Source: Micromonospora endolithica (GTDB taxonomy: Bacteria > Actinomycetota > Actinomycetes > Mycobacteriales > Micromonosporaceae). Taken from it: DNA of 64,000 bases. The notes under the pieces are model-generated. The model saw only the letters and a program-made list of their open reading frames with translations, did no database searches and was not told where the DNA came from. This document shows, piece by piece, positions 18,746-26,567 of this stretch. The stretch spans positions 434,001 to 498,000 of the forward strand of contig NZ_RBAK01000003.1 of assembly GCF_003626595.1 (NCBI RefSeq), in the 5' to 3' direction. Position numbers and translations under genes: made by a program. The first letter of the stretch is position 1, and the number at the start of each line of letters is the position of its first letter.

Positions 18746-19723
18746 GTGTTCGACCCGCTGTCCGCCTCCGCACCGCCGGTGGGCGCCCCCACCGTGTGGG
18801 AGGCCCGTGGCCTGGACGCCGCCGAGCGGGCACTGCGGGCGTGCTACGGCCCGATCACCCTCAGTGGCGGTTCGGGTGGGGATGGGGTGCTCCGCCTGCT
18901 GCGGGCGCGACTCGGCCTGGCGTACCTGGACCACGCGAGCTTCGAGATGGACGTCGACGCCCGGGGTGGGCCGCTGGGCAGCCTCGCCGTCGGGCAGGTG
19001 ACGTCGGGCCGGATCACCTACCGGTCCGCCGGTGGCCACCGGCACTACCGGGCGGGACAGGTGTTCCTGGCCGCCACGGCGGAGCAGGAGTACGACGTGG
19101 TGATCCGGCGGATCGACGCCCACCTCGCCGTCCTCGCCCCGGCGGTGGTCGCCCAGGCCGCCTCCGGTCCGGCGCGCCGCCCGGTACGGTTTCTCGGCCC
19201 GGACCCCGTCTCGCCGGCCGCCGCCCGCACCTGGGTCAACACCTACGCGTACGTCCGCGACGGCGTGCTCGCCGTGCCCGACGTCGCGGATCACCCGCTG
19301 CTGGTGGGCAACGCCGCCCGCCTGCTGGCCGCCGCCGCGCTGGCCACGTTCCCGAACGACGCGCTGACCGAAGCCACCGGGGTGGACCGCCACGACGCCG
19401 GGGTCGCCACGGTACGCCGGGTGGCGGCGTTCGTGGACAGCCATCCCGACCTGGACATCAGCGTCGCCGACATGGCGGCCGCCGCGCGGGTGAGCATCCG
19501 CGCGGTGCAGCTGGCCTTCCGCCGCCATCTGGGCACCACCCCCACGGCCTACCTGCGCCGTGCCCGGCTGCACCAGGCGCACCGTCAGTTGCTGGCGGCC
19601 GATCCGCGCACCACCACCGTCGGCCAGGTGGCCGCCCGGTGGGGCTTCGTCAACCACAGTCGCTTCACCGCGCAGTACCGGGTGGAGTTCGGGGTGCCAC
19701 CCAGCCGGACGCTGCGCCGGTAG
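18746..19723 (+). CDS. AraC family transcriptional regulator (1)
   Basis: 325-aa regulator with an N-terminal AraC-binding-like beta domain (~35-170) and a C-terminal pair of HTH motifs (~225-322: ISVADMAAAARVSIRAVQ, then TTVGQVAARWGFVNHSRF). It ends in FGVPPSRTLRR, a standard AraC C-terminus. GTG 18746 is the start. It is divergent from the kinase gene. A paralogue with the same layout lies at 20666-21622, separated by one reverse-strand gene. Confidence 0.9.
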   Translation: MFDPLSASAPPVGAPTVWEARGLDAAERALRACYGPITLSGGSGGDGVLRLLRARLGLAYLDHASFEMDVDARGGPLGSLAVGQVTSGRITYRSAGGHRHYRAGQVFLAATAEQEYDVVIRRIDAHLAVLAPAVVAQAASGPARRPVRFLGPDPVSPAAARTWVNTYAYVRDGVLAVPDVADHPLLVGNAARLLAAAALATFPNDALTEATGVDRHDAGVATVRRVAAFVDSHPDLDISVADMAAAARVSIRAVQLAFRRHLGTTPTAYLRRARLHQAHRQLLAADPRTTTVGQVAARWGFVNHSRFTAQYRVEFGVPPSRTLRR

Positions 19724-19760
19724 CCCGGCGTGCCGCGCCCCCGGGCTCACCGGCGGCTGG

Positions 19761-20393
19761 TCAGATCCGGCTTCGCGGCAGCCAGCCCAGAAACCGGTTG
19801 CGGGCGCCGGCCAGCGGCAGCGTGGGCAGGTCCTGCACGGCGGCGACCAGGCACGATCCGAGATAGACGGCCAGGCCGGCGCTGGCGCCGCCGAACTCGG
19901 CCAGGAGCTGGCTCTGCTTGGTGGCGCAGGGCCACTCGGCTCCGCAGCCGGTGCAGGTCCAGCCGGGGGGCTGGGGCAGGTGCTCCGGCGGGCGGGTCGA
20001 CCGGTAGCGACCGGCCGCGCTGTTCGAGGTCCGGCGCCGGTCGTCCGCCCGGGCCGGGGCGAGCCGACCGCGAACCGCGCTGAGCGCGGCGCCGGCCCGG
20101 ACCAGGGCGTCGGTGCCGACCCGGTGCGGCAGCAGCGCGCTGAGCAGGTGGTGGCCGAGGGCGTCGAAGGCTTCCCGGTTCACCCGGTGTCGTCGGCAGA
20201 GCGCCAGGAGGCGTTCCTCGGCCCCGCTCCCGACGGACAGCAACACCTCGGCGAGGACGTCCCGTACGCAGGCCCGGAGTTCCTCGGCGTCGCGGTCGAA
20301 CGTGACGGCCAGGGCCGGGTCCTGCGCCAGTCGGCGGGTCGTCTCCGCCGCCACGATCCGTGCGATCCGTCTTCTGTCCCTGATGTGCATCAT
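19761..20393 (-). CDS. Unknown protein with a C-x2-C-x4-C metal-site-like motif
   Basis: 210 aa. Residues 1-130 are helical and charged (IRDRRRIARIVAAETTRR...). Near residue 155 comes WTCTGCGAEWPCATK, giving C-x2-C-x4-C, followed by LLAEFGGASAGLAVYLGSCLVAA. The C-terminal part resembles short actinobacterial proteins often labelled flavin reductase without support; I do not trust that name. ATG 20393 (followed by another ATG) has GGGGGG upstream. It sits between two paralogous AraC genes, so one of them may regulate it. Confidence 0.65.
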   Translation of the reverse strand: MMHIRDRRRIARIVAAETTRRLAQDPALAVTFDRDAEELRACVRDVLAEVLLSVGSGAEERLLALCRRHRVNREAFDALGHHLLSALLPHRVGTDALVRAGAALSAVRGRLAPARADDRRRTSNSAAGRYRSTRPPEHLPQPPGWTCTGCGAEWPCATKQSQLLAEFGGASAGLAVYLGSCLVAAVQDLPTLPLAGARNRFLGWLPRSRI

Positions 20394-20665
20394 GGTCCCC
20401 CCATCGCCTCCGGTCCCCGCGGACGTCGGTGGTTCCGGTGCGGACGGAACCGTCGCGCGTGGGTCCGTCCCCAGGCTTGCCGGGGCACGGGAGAGGGGGC
20501 TAGCCCGGTGGACGACGGCGGTAGCCCGGATGCGAACAGATCTCCGTTCGACGGACAGGTGGTCCGACGTGTACGTCCATGCACTGTGTACGAACCGTCG
20601 CCGCACCGGTCCTGCCGGTGGTATTAATTTCTGTGGGATTCCCGTGACGAATCGGCGGAGGCGGC
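20394..20665. other. 272-bp divergent intergenic region
   Basis: No gene seen. The 3' part is AT-rich for this genome (GGTATTAATTTCTGTGGG, 20620-20637), a likely promoter area for the AraC gene at 20666. The middle holds a repeated GCTAGCCCGG/GGTAGCCCGG pair. Confidence 0.4.
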
Positions 20666-21622
20666 ATGGCGACGCAGGCGCCTCTCGGTCGGAGCTTCGA
20701 CAGCCGCGATCCCGACGTGATCCACGACCATCTCGTCCACTCCTACGGCACCCGACTGCGGATCACCAGCGGCGGCGCCGGCTACCGGCTCTGGCACCGC
20801 CGGCTCGACCTGGGCGCCTTCCGCCTGGAGGAGACCACCCAGTCCGGACACCTCAGCGTGGACGTCGAAGGACTGCCCACGGTGGTCGTCGGCGAGGTCC
20901 GTACCGCGACGGTCAGCCGCGCCTGCGACGGCCACGAGGCCCGGTTCGCCCCCGGCGACGTCTATCTCGCCGCCCGGCCGGAGCGAGCCTGCACACTCGG
21001 CTGGCACCCGGGCCGGGTGACCCTGAGCGTGCTGGACGTGTCCCTGTTGTCGCGGGTCGCGGCCGACCGGGCCGGCCGGGGGACCGGCCCGGTCCGTCTC
21101 TCCCGCCTCGGCGCCGCGCCGGCCGACCTGGCCCGGCACTGGCACACCAGCGTCGCTTACCTCAGGGACGTCTTCGTGGCGACCCCGGACGCCGCCGCCG
21201 AGCCGCTGGTGCGCGACGCGGCGGCCCGGATGCTGGCCGCGGCGGTGCTGACGATCTTCGTTCCGCCGGACGACCCGCCGATCGGCCCCGACCGGGCCCG
21301 GGGCAGCACGGTGCGCCGGGCGGTGGCGTACATGGAGGAGAACGCCGACCGGGACATCGGCGTCGCGGACGTCGCCGCGGCCGTCCGGGCGACCCCGCGC
21401 GGCCTGCAACTCGCGTTCCGCCGTCAGCTCGACGTGACGCCCGCCGACTACCTGCGCTGGATCCGGCTGCAACGCGCCCACCAGGACCTGCTCCGGTCGG
21501 ACCCGCTGCGGGACACGGTCGCCGGGATCGCCCACCGGTGGGGATACCTCAGCGTCAGCCGCTTCACCGCCCGGTACCGGGCGGTCTTCGGCGCGCCGCC
21601 GAGTCACACCCTGCGGGGCTGA
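20666..21622 (+). CDS. AraC family transcriptional regulator (2)
   Basis: 318 aa, same architecture as the regulator at 18746: N-terminal AraC-binding-like domain (~35-170) and HTH_18 (~220-315) with IGVADVAAAVRATPRGLQ and DTVAGIAHRWGYLSVSRF. Ends FGAPPSHTLRG. ATG 20666 follows GGAGGCGGC. The two regulators share FRR.L...P..YLR..RL..AH..LL in the recognition helices, so they may recognise related sites. Confidence 0.9.
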   Translation: MATQAPLGRSFDSRDPDVIHDHLVHSYGTRLRITSGGAGYRLWHRRLDLGAFRLEETTQSGHLSVDVEGLPTVVVGEVRTATVSRACDGHEARFAPGDVYLAARPERACTLGWHPGRVTLSVLDVSLLSRVAADRAGRGTGPVRLSRLGAAPADLARHWHTSVAYLRDVFVATPDAAAEPLVRDAAARMLAAAVLTIFVPPDDPPIGPDRARGSTVRRAVAYMEENADRDIGVADVAAAVRATPRGLQLAFRRQLDVTPADYLRWIRLQRAHQDLLRSDPLRDTVAGIAHRWGYLSVSRFTARYRAVFGAPPSHTLRG

Positions 21623-21749
21623 CCCGACGTGCCGTTCCCGCCGCCCCCGTCACCGGGTGCGCCGACCCGGCGCAACGGCCGGAAACCCGGAACCCGGCGG
21701 CGGGGACGCCTAGCGTGGAGGGCACCAGCGCCACAGACGGGAGAGGGAC

Positions 21750-21920
21750 GTGACCGAACCGGAGGAGGAGCGGGAGAAGAGCAGGAAGACCGACCAGGTC
21801 CTGTTCTCCCCCGACGGGGATCCGCACCACACGCCGGCGCAGGCGCCGCAGCCGGACGAGCACCTGCCGGTGACCGCCACCGTCGACGACCGGACCGAGG
21901 TCGTCGACGAGGAGCGGTGA
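21750..21920 (+). CDS. Small acidic protein, unknown
   Basis: 56-aa open frame from GTG 21750 to TGA 21918-21920, preceded by GGGAGAGGG. The product starts VTEPEEEREKSRK and is rich in D, E, P and H, so probably unstructured. Codon usage fits the window and the next gene begins 10 bp later, which supports a small two-gene unit. Confidence 0.55.
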   Translation: MTEPEEEREKSRKTDQVLFSPDGDPHHTPAQAPQPDEHLPVTATVDDRTEVVDEER

Positions 21921-21930
21921 GGAGCCGGAT

Positions 21931-22179
21931 GTGACCGCGGACGCCGGACAGCCGGCCACGACCGAGGTGACCGTACGCTTCGTCGGCGGGCCGGCCCACG
22001 ACCTGGAGCGCGCCCTGCCGGCCGAGCCCGACGGCGGCCCGCCGGCCCGCTGGGTGCTGCGCCACCCCGACGGGCAGGGGCCGGTCGGGGCCGACCACCT
22101 CTACGAGCGGGCCGGGGCGTACCGCGGCGGGTGGACGATGCGGTTCGTGCACACGTACCCGATCGGCATGACCGAGTGA
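21931..22179 (+). CDS. Small conserved-looking protein, unknown
   Basis: 82 aa from GTG 21931. After a short polar start it reads EVTVRFVGGPAHDLER, later ARWVLRHPDG and WTMRFVHTYPIG: a compact beta-rich fold. I do not recognise the family. Ten bp after the acidic small protein gene, probably co-transcribed. Confidence 0.6.
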   Translation: MTADAGQPATTEVTVRFVGGPAHDLERALPAEPDGGPPARWVLRHPDGQGPVGADHLYERAGAYRGGWTMRFVHTYPIGMTE

Positions 22180-22199
22180 GAACGGCCGCCGCCGCGCGC

Positions 22200-22254
22200 C
22201 ACAGCTGGTACACAGGAAGCGCACAAGCCCCGCACAGCGGTCGCACCCACGATG
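22200..22254 (+). promoter_or_regulatory. Phased CACAG direct repeats: PhoP-type operator
   Basis: Four consecutive 11-bp units begin CACAG, CACAG, CACAA, CACAG (at 22200, 22211, 22222, 22233), with a fifth partial CACCC at 22244. The period is one helical turn, as in OmpR/PhoP sites; M. tuberculosis PhoP is known to bind TCACAGC repeats with the same spacing. It sits directly before the PhoP-like gene and is likely autoregulatory. Confidence 0.7.
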
Positions 22255-22260
22255 GGGGCC

Positions 22261-23007
22261 ATGGTGACGGACGAGCACGGCGCGCCGACCCGGATCGAGC
22301 TGCGCCGTCCCGACGGTGACCCGGTCCGCGTCCTGGTGGTCGACGACGAACCCACGCTGGCCGACCTGCTGTCGATGGCCCTGCGCTACGAGGGCTGGCA
22401 GGTGCGGACCGCCGGCAACGGGGTGGCGGCGCTGAACACCGCCCGGCAGTTCCGGCCGGACGCGGTGGTGCTCGACGTGATGCTGCCCGACCTGGACGGC
22501 TTCCAGGTGCTGCGCCGGCTGCGCGAGAGCGCGCCGACGGTGCCGGTGCTGTTCCTCACCGCCCGCGACGCGGTCGAGGAGCGGATCGCCGGGCTGACCG
22601 TCGGCGGGGACGACTACGTCACCAAGCCGTTCAGCCTGGAGGAGGTCATCGCCCGGCTGCGCGCGCTGCTGCGCCGCTCCGGCTTCGCCGTCGCCACCCG
22701 GGACGAGCCGGTGCTCACCGTCGGTGACCTCACCCTGGACGAGGACAGCCACGAGGTACGCCGCGACGGGCACCTGATCACCCTCACCGCCACCGAGTTC
22801 GAGCTGCTGCGCTACCTGATGCGCAACCCGCGCCGGGTGCTCAGCAAGGCGCAGATCCTGGACCGGGTGTGGAACTACGACTTCGGCGGCCAGGCCAACG
22901 TGGTCGAGCTGTACATCTCGTACCTGCGCAAGAAGATCGACGTCGGCCGGCCGCCGATGATCCACACCCTGCGCGGCGCGGGCTATGTCCTCAGACCGGC
23001 GGAGTGA
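22261..23007 (+). CDS. PhoP-like OmpR family response regulator
   Basis: 248 aa. Receiver domain ~23-140: VLVVDDE pocket, phospho-acceptor D72 in LDVMLPDLDG, FLTARD, and YVTKPFSLEEV. Winged-helix DNA-binding domain ~155-246 with LTATEFELLRYL, RVLSKAQILDRVWNYDFGG and HTLRGAGYVL. The receiver-wing sequence is very close in pattern to mycobacterial PhoP. ATG 22261 is taken; ATG 22252 is in frame 9 nt upstream and overlaps the operator repeats. The 3' end overlaps the histidine kinase gene by 23 bp, so the two form one operon. Confidence 0.94.
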   Translation: MVTDEHGAPTRIELRRPDGDPVRVLVVDDEPTLADLLSMALRYEGWQVRTAGNGVAALNTARQFRPDAVVLDVMLPDLDGFQVLRRLRESAPTVPVLFLTARDAVEERIAGLTVGGDDYVTKPFSLEEVIARLRALLRRSGFAVATRDEPVLTVGDLTLDEDSHEVRRDGHLITLTATEFELLRYLMRNPRRVLSKAQILDRVWNYDFGGQANVVELYISYLRKKIDVGRPPMIHTLRGAGYVLRPAE

Positions 23008-24460
23008 ACCGCACCGGCCGCGCCGGTGGCCGGCCGGCCGCTCGCTGCGTACCCAGCTGGTGGTCATCGTCGTCGCGCTGCTCGCGGTGGTCCTGGTCGG
23101 AATCGGCGGAACCACCACGGTGGCGCTGCGGCGGTTCCTGATCGAACGGGTGGACGCCCAACTCGTCGCCGACCGCGGGCTCCCCTGGAGCGGACCCCGC
23201 CTCCCGCTGCCCGCCGAACCGATCGGGGTGCCGCCCGGCACCCCGCCGGACTCGGTGGCGGCGGTCGCCGTCGACGGCCGGGTCACCCGCGCGTGGATCC
23301 AGTCCGGCGACCAGCGCGGTGGCCGACCGGTGGCCGCCGCCGAGGTGGCGGCGCTCGCCGCGGTCCCGGTGGACGCCGCCCCGCGTACCGTCGACCTGGG
23401 TGACCGGGGTGACTACCGGGCGATCGCGCGGCCGGTGCGCGACGGCGAGGTCTGGATCCTCGCCCAGCCGCTGGCCGACATCGAGGCGACCGTCCGGTGG
23501 CTGGTCGCCGCGCAGGCCGGGCTGGCCGCCGCCGGGATCCTCGTCGCCGGCGGCGCCGGCACGTTGATCGTCCGGCGCACCCTGCGCCCGCTGCACCGGG
23601 TCGCGGCCACCGCCGCCCGGGTCAGCGAACTGCCCCTGGACCGGGGTGAGGTGGCCCTGTCGGTCCGCGTGCCGGACAGCGACACCGACCCGCGCACCGA
23701 GGTCGGTCAGGTCGGCGCGGCGCTCAACCGGATGCTGGGCCACGTCGCCGCCGCGCTGGCCGCCCGGCAGGCCAGCGAGACGCGGGTACGCCAGTTCGTC
23801 GCCGACGCCAGCCACGAGCTGCGCACCCCGCTGGCCGCGATCCGCGGGTACGCCGAGGTGGCCCGCCGGGGCCGCGACCGGGTACCGCCCGACGTGGCCC
23901 ACGCGCTGCGCCGGGTCGAGTCGGAGAGCACCCGGATGACCCACCTCGTCGACGACCTGCTCCTGCTGGCCAGACTGGACTCCGGCCGCCCGCTGGCCGT
24001 CGAGCCGGTGGACCTGTCCGCGCTGCTGGTCGACGCGGTCAGCGACGCGCACGTCGCCGGCCCGGAGCACCACTGGCGGCTCGACCTGCCCGAGCGGATG
24101 ATCCGGGTGCCCGGCGACCCGGCCCGGCTGCACCAGGTTCTGGCGAACCTGCTGACCAACGCCCGCGTACACACCCCCGCCGGCACCACCGTCACCGCGG
24201 CGCTGGCCGTCGAGGACGACGCGGCCGTGGTCCGGGTCGCCGACGACGGGCCGGGAATCCCGGCCGACCTGCGGCCGGAGGTGTTCGAACGGTTCGCCCG
24301 CGGCGACGGCTCCCGTTCCCGGGCGCACGGCAGCACCGGCCTCGGCCTGGCCATCGTGGCCGCCGTGGTGGAGTCGCACCACGGAGCGGTCACCGTGGAC
24401 AGCCGACCCGGCCGCACCGTGTTCACCGTCCGGCTGCCGAATCCCACAGCGGACGCATAG
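22985..24460 (+). CDS. HAMP-containing sensor histidine kinase
   Basis: 491 aa. TM1 ~24-48, extracytoplasmic sensor ~50-185, TM2 ~188-208, HAMP ~209-262, HisKA with phospho-His H277 in ASHELRTPLA, HATPase with N-box LLTNARVHTP, G1 VADDGPGIP and G2 GSTGLGLAIV. Overlaps the PhoP-like regulator gene and is its obvious partner. The sensor domain is short and charged, of no known class. The glycosylation genes start 45 bp downstream and may belong to the regulon. Confidence 0.94.
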   Translation: MSSDRRSEPHRPRRWPAGRSLRTQLVVIVVALLAVVLVGIGGTTTVALRRFLIERVDAQLVADRGLPWSGPRLPLPAEPIGVPPGTPPDSVAAVAVDGRVTRAWIQSGDQRGGRPVAAAEVAALAAVPVDAAPRTVDLGDRGDYRAIARPVRDGEVWILAQPLADIEATVRWLVAAQAGLAAAGILVAGGAGTLIVRRTLRPLHRVAATAARVSELPLDRGEVALSVRVPDSDTDPRTEVGQVGAALNRMLGHVAAALAARQASETRVRQFVADASHELRTPLAAIRGYAEVARRGRDRVPPDVAHALRRVESESTRMTHLVDDLLLLARLDSGRPLAVEPVDLSALLVDAVSDAHVAGPEHHWRLDLPERMIRVPGDPARLHQVLANLLTNARVHTPAGTTVTAALAVEDDAAVVRVADDGPGIPADLRPEVFERFARGDGSRSRAHGSTGLGLAIVAAVVESHHGAVTVDSRPGRTVFTVRLPNPTADA

Positions 24461-24505
24461 CCGGCTCAGGGGAGGGCGACAGCCCGGCCTCCGAGGGTTG
24501 CCGGC

Positions 24506-26566
24506 ATGGACGGAACACAGACCCTGCCCGCCCCGGCCACCGCGCCCACCCGCCCGCCGGAGCGGCCCTCCCGCGCGACCCGGCCGGCCCTCGCCGGGCT
24601 GCTGCTGGCCACCGCCGCGCTCTACCTGTGGGGCCTGGACGCCTCCGGCTGGGCGAACTCCTACTACGCGGCGGCCGCGCAGGCCGGCTCGCAGAGCTGG
24701 ACGGCGTTCTTCTACGGCTCCTCCGACGCGGCCAACTCGATCACCGTGGACAAGACGCCCGCGTCGCTGTGGCTGCCGGCCCTGTCGGTGCGGCTGTTCG
24801 GGCTGCACAGCTGGGCCCTGCTGGTGCCGCAGGCCCTGTGCGGCGTCGCCGCGGTCGGCGTCCTGTACGCCACCGTGCGCCGGTGGCACGGCCCGGTGGC
24901 CGGACTGATCGCCGGTGGTGTCCTCGCGGTCACCCCGGTGGCGACCCTGATGTTCCGCTTCAACAACCCCGACGCCCTGCTGGTGCTGGTCCTGGTCGCC
25001 GCCGCGTACGCCACCGTGCGGGCGGTGGAGACGGCGAGCACCCGGTGGCTCGTGCTGGCCGGGGCGCTTGTCGGTTTCGGCTTCCTGACCAAGATGCTCC
25101 AGGCGTTCCTGGTGCTGCCGGTCCTCGCCGGGGTCTACCTGTTGGCCGCGCCGACCGGACCGGGGCGGCGGATCCGGCAGCTGCTCCTGGCCGGTGTCGG
25201 CGTGCTCGTCGCCGCCGGCTGGTGGGTCGCGATCGTCGAGCTGGTGCCGGCCGGCTCCCGCCCCTACATCGGCGGATCACAGGGCGACAGCGTCCTGGAA
25301 CTGGCCCTCGGCTACAACGGCCTCGGTCGGATCACCGGCGAGGAGGAGGGCCGTGTCGGCCCGCCCGGCGGTGCCGCGATGCTCGGCGGCGGCACCGGCG
25401 TGATGCGGATGTTCGACGAGCGGATCGGCGGTCAGGTCTCCTGGCTGCTGCCGGCCGCGCTGATCCTCCTGCTGGCCGGCCTGGTGCTGGCCGGGCGGGC
25501 GGCCCGTACCGACCGGACGCGGGCCGGCCTGCTGCTGTGGGGCGGCTGGCTGCTGGTCACCGGCGGGATCTTCAGCTTCATGTCCGGGATCTTCCACGAG
25601 TACTACACCGTCGCCCTGGCCCCGGCCGTCGGCGCGCTGATCGGCATCGGCGGCACGTCGCTGTGGCGGCACCGGCTCGCCGCCACGCGCCGGTGGTCGC
25701 TCGCGGCGACCCTCGCCCTGGCCGGCGCGCTCGCCGTCACCGCCTGGTGGTCGTGGACGCTGCTCGGGCGCAGTCCGGACTGGTATCCGTGGTTGCGTAC
25801 CGCGGTCCTGGTGGCCGGGCTCGCCGCCGCCGCGCTGCTCGTCGTGGCCGACCGGTTGCCCCGGCGGGTCGCCCCGGTGGTCGTCGCGGTGGGCGCGGCG
25901 GCCGCGCTGGCCGGCCCGGTGGCGTACTCCCTCCAGACCGCCGCGACCCCGCACACCGGTGCCATCCCCACCGCCGGCCCGGCCGTGTCGGGCGGCTTCG
26001 GCCCCGGCCGGGCCTTCCCCGGCGGTGGCCAGCTTCCGTCCCTGCCCGGCGGCGGCCAGCTTCCGTCCCTGCCCGGCGGTGGCCAGCTCCCGTCCCTGCC
26101 CGGCGGTGGCCAGCTCCCGTCCTTCCCGGGTGGCCAGGTCCCCGGGTTTCCGGGCGGGGGCGGCCCTGGCCGGGGTGACCGGGCCGGTGGCATGGGCGGC
26201 CTGCTGGACGTCCGCGAACCCAGCGCCGAGTTGCGCGCGCTCCTCGAACGCGACAGCGAGGACTACACCTGGATCGCCGCGACGGTCGGCTCGAACAACG
26301 CCTCCGGTTACCAGCTCGCCACCGGTGACCCGGTGATGGCGGTCGGCGGCTTCAACGGCAGCGACCCGTCCCCGACCCTCGCGCAGTTCCAGGAACACGT
26401 GGCCGCGGGCCGGATCCACTGGTTCGTCGGAGGTGGCGGGTTCCCCGGCGCCAACGGCGGCAGCACCGCCTCGTCGGACATCGCGGCCTGGGTGGCCGCG
26501 ACCTTCCCGGCGCAGACCGTCGACGGCGTCACCGTCTACGACCTCAGCAGCGGAAAGGACAGCTGA
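24506..26566 (+). CDS. GT-C fold multi-membrane glycosyltransferase (ArnT/YkcB-like)
   Basis: 686-aa polytopic transferase that would move a sugar from a polyprenyl-phosphate carrier to an extracytoplasmic acceptor. A short cytoplasmic tail, then TM1 (~28-42), then the large first loop GWANSYYAAAAQAGS...VDKTPASLWLPAL characteristic of ArnT/PMT-type enzymes, then about ten further helices to ~490. After the membrane domain comes a Gly/Pro-rich linker with four perfect 9-residue repeats (PGGGQLPSL), then a globular extracytoplasmic tail. One base separates its stop from the GT2-GtrA gene. B. subtilis ykcB-ykcC has the same gene pair. Confidence 0.86.
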   Translation: MDGTQTLPAPATAPTRPPERPSRATRPALAGLLLATAALYLWGLDASGWANSYYAAAAQAGSQSWTAFFYGSSDAANSITVDKTPASLWLPALSVRLFGLHSWALLVPQALCGVAAVGVLYATVRRWHGPVAGLIAGGVLAVTPVATLMFRFNNPDALLVLVLVAAAYATVRAVETASTRWLVLAGALVGFGFLTKMLQAFLVLPVLAGVYLLAAPTGPGRRIRQLLLAGVGVLVAAGWWVAIVELVPAGSRPYIGGSQGDSVLELALGYNGLGRITGEEEGRVGPPGGAAMLGGGTGVMRMFDERIGGQVSWLLPAALILLLAGLVLAGRAARTDRTRAGLLLWGGWLLVTGGIFSFMSGIFHEYYTVALAPAVGALIGIGGTSLWRHRLAATRRWSLAATLALAGALAVTAWWSWTLLGRSPDWYPWLRTAVLVAGLAAAALLVVADRLPRRVAPVVVAVGAAAALAGPVAYSLQTAATPHTGAIPTAGPAVSGGFGPGRAFPGGGQLPSLPGGGQLPSLPGGGQLPSLPGGGQLPSFPGGQVPGFPGGGGPGRGDRAGGMGGLLDVREPSAELRALLERDSEDYTWIAATVGSNNASGYQLATGDPVMAVGGFNGSDPSPTLAQFQEHVAAGRIHWFVGGGGFPGANGGSTASSDIAAWVAATFPAQTVDGVTVYDLSSGKDS
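26018..26125 (+). repeat. Four tandem 27-bp coding repeats
   Basis: Units at 26018, 26045, 26072 and 26099 each encode PGGGQLPS(L/F). Differences between units are almost all silent, so the array is young or kept homogenised. Lies in the linker of the GT-C transferase. Confidence 0.9.
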
Positions 26567-26567
26567 C

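Noticed and set aside
19761..20393. Flavin reductase
   Set aside because: Similar proteins carry this label, but no flavin-binding motif is visible; only a C-x2-C-x4-C stretch.
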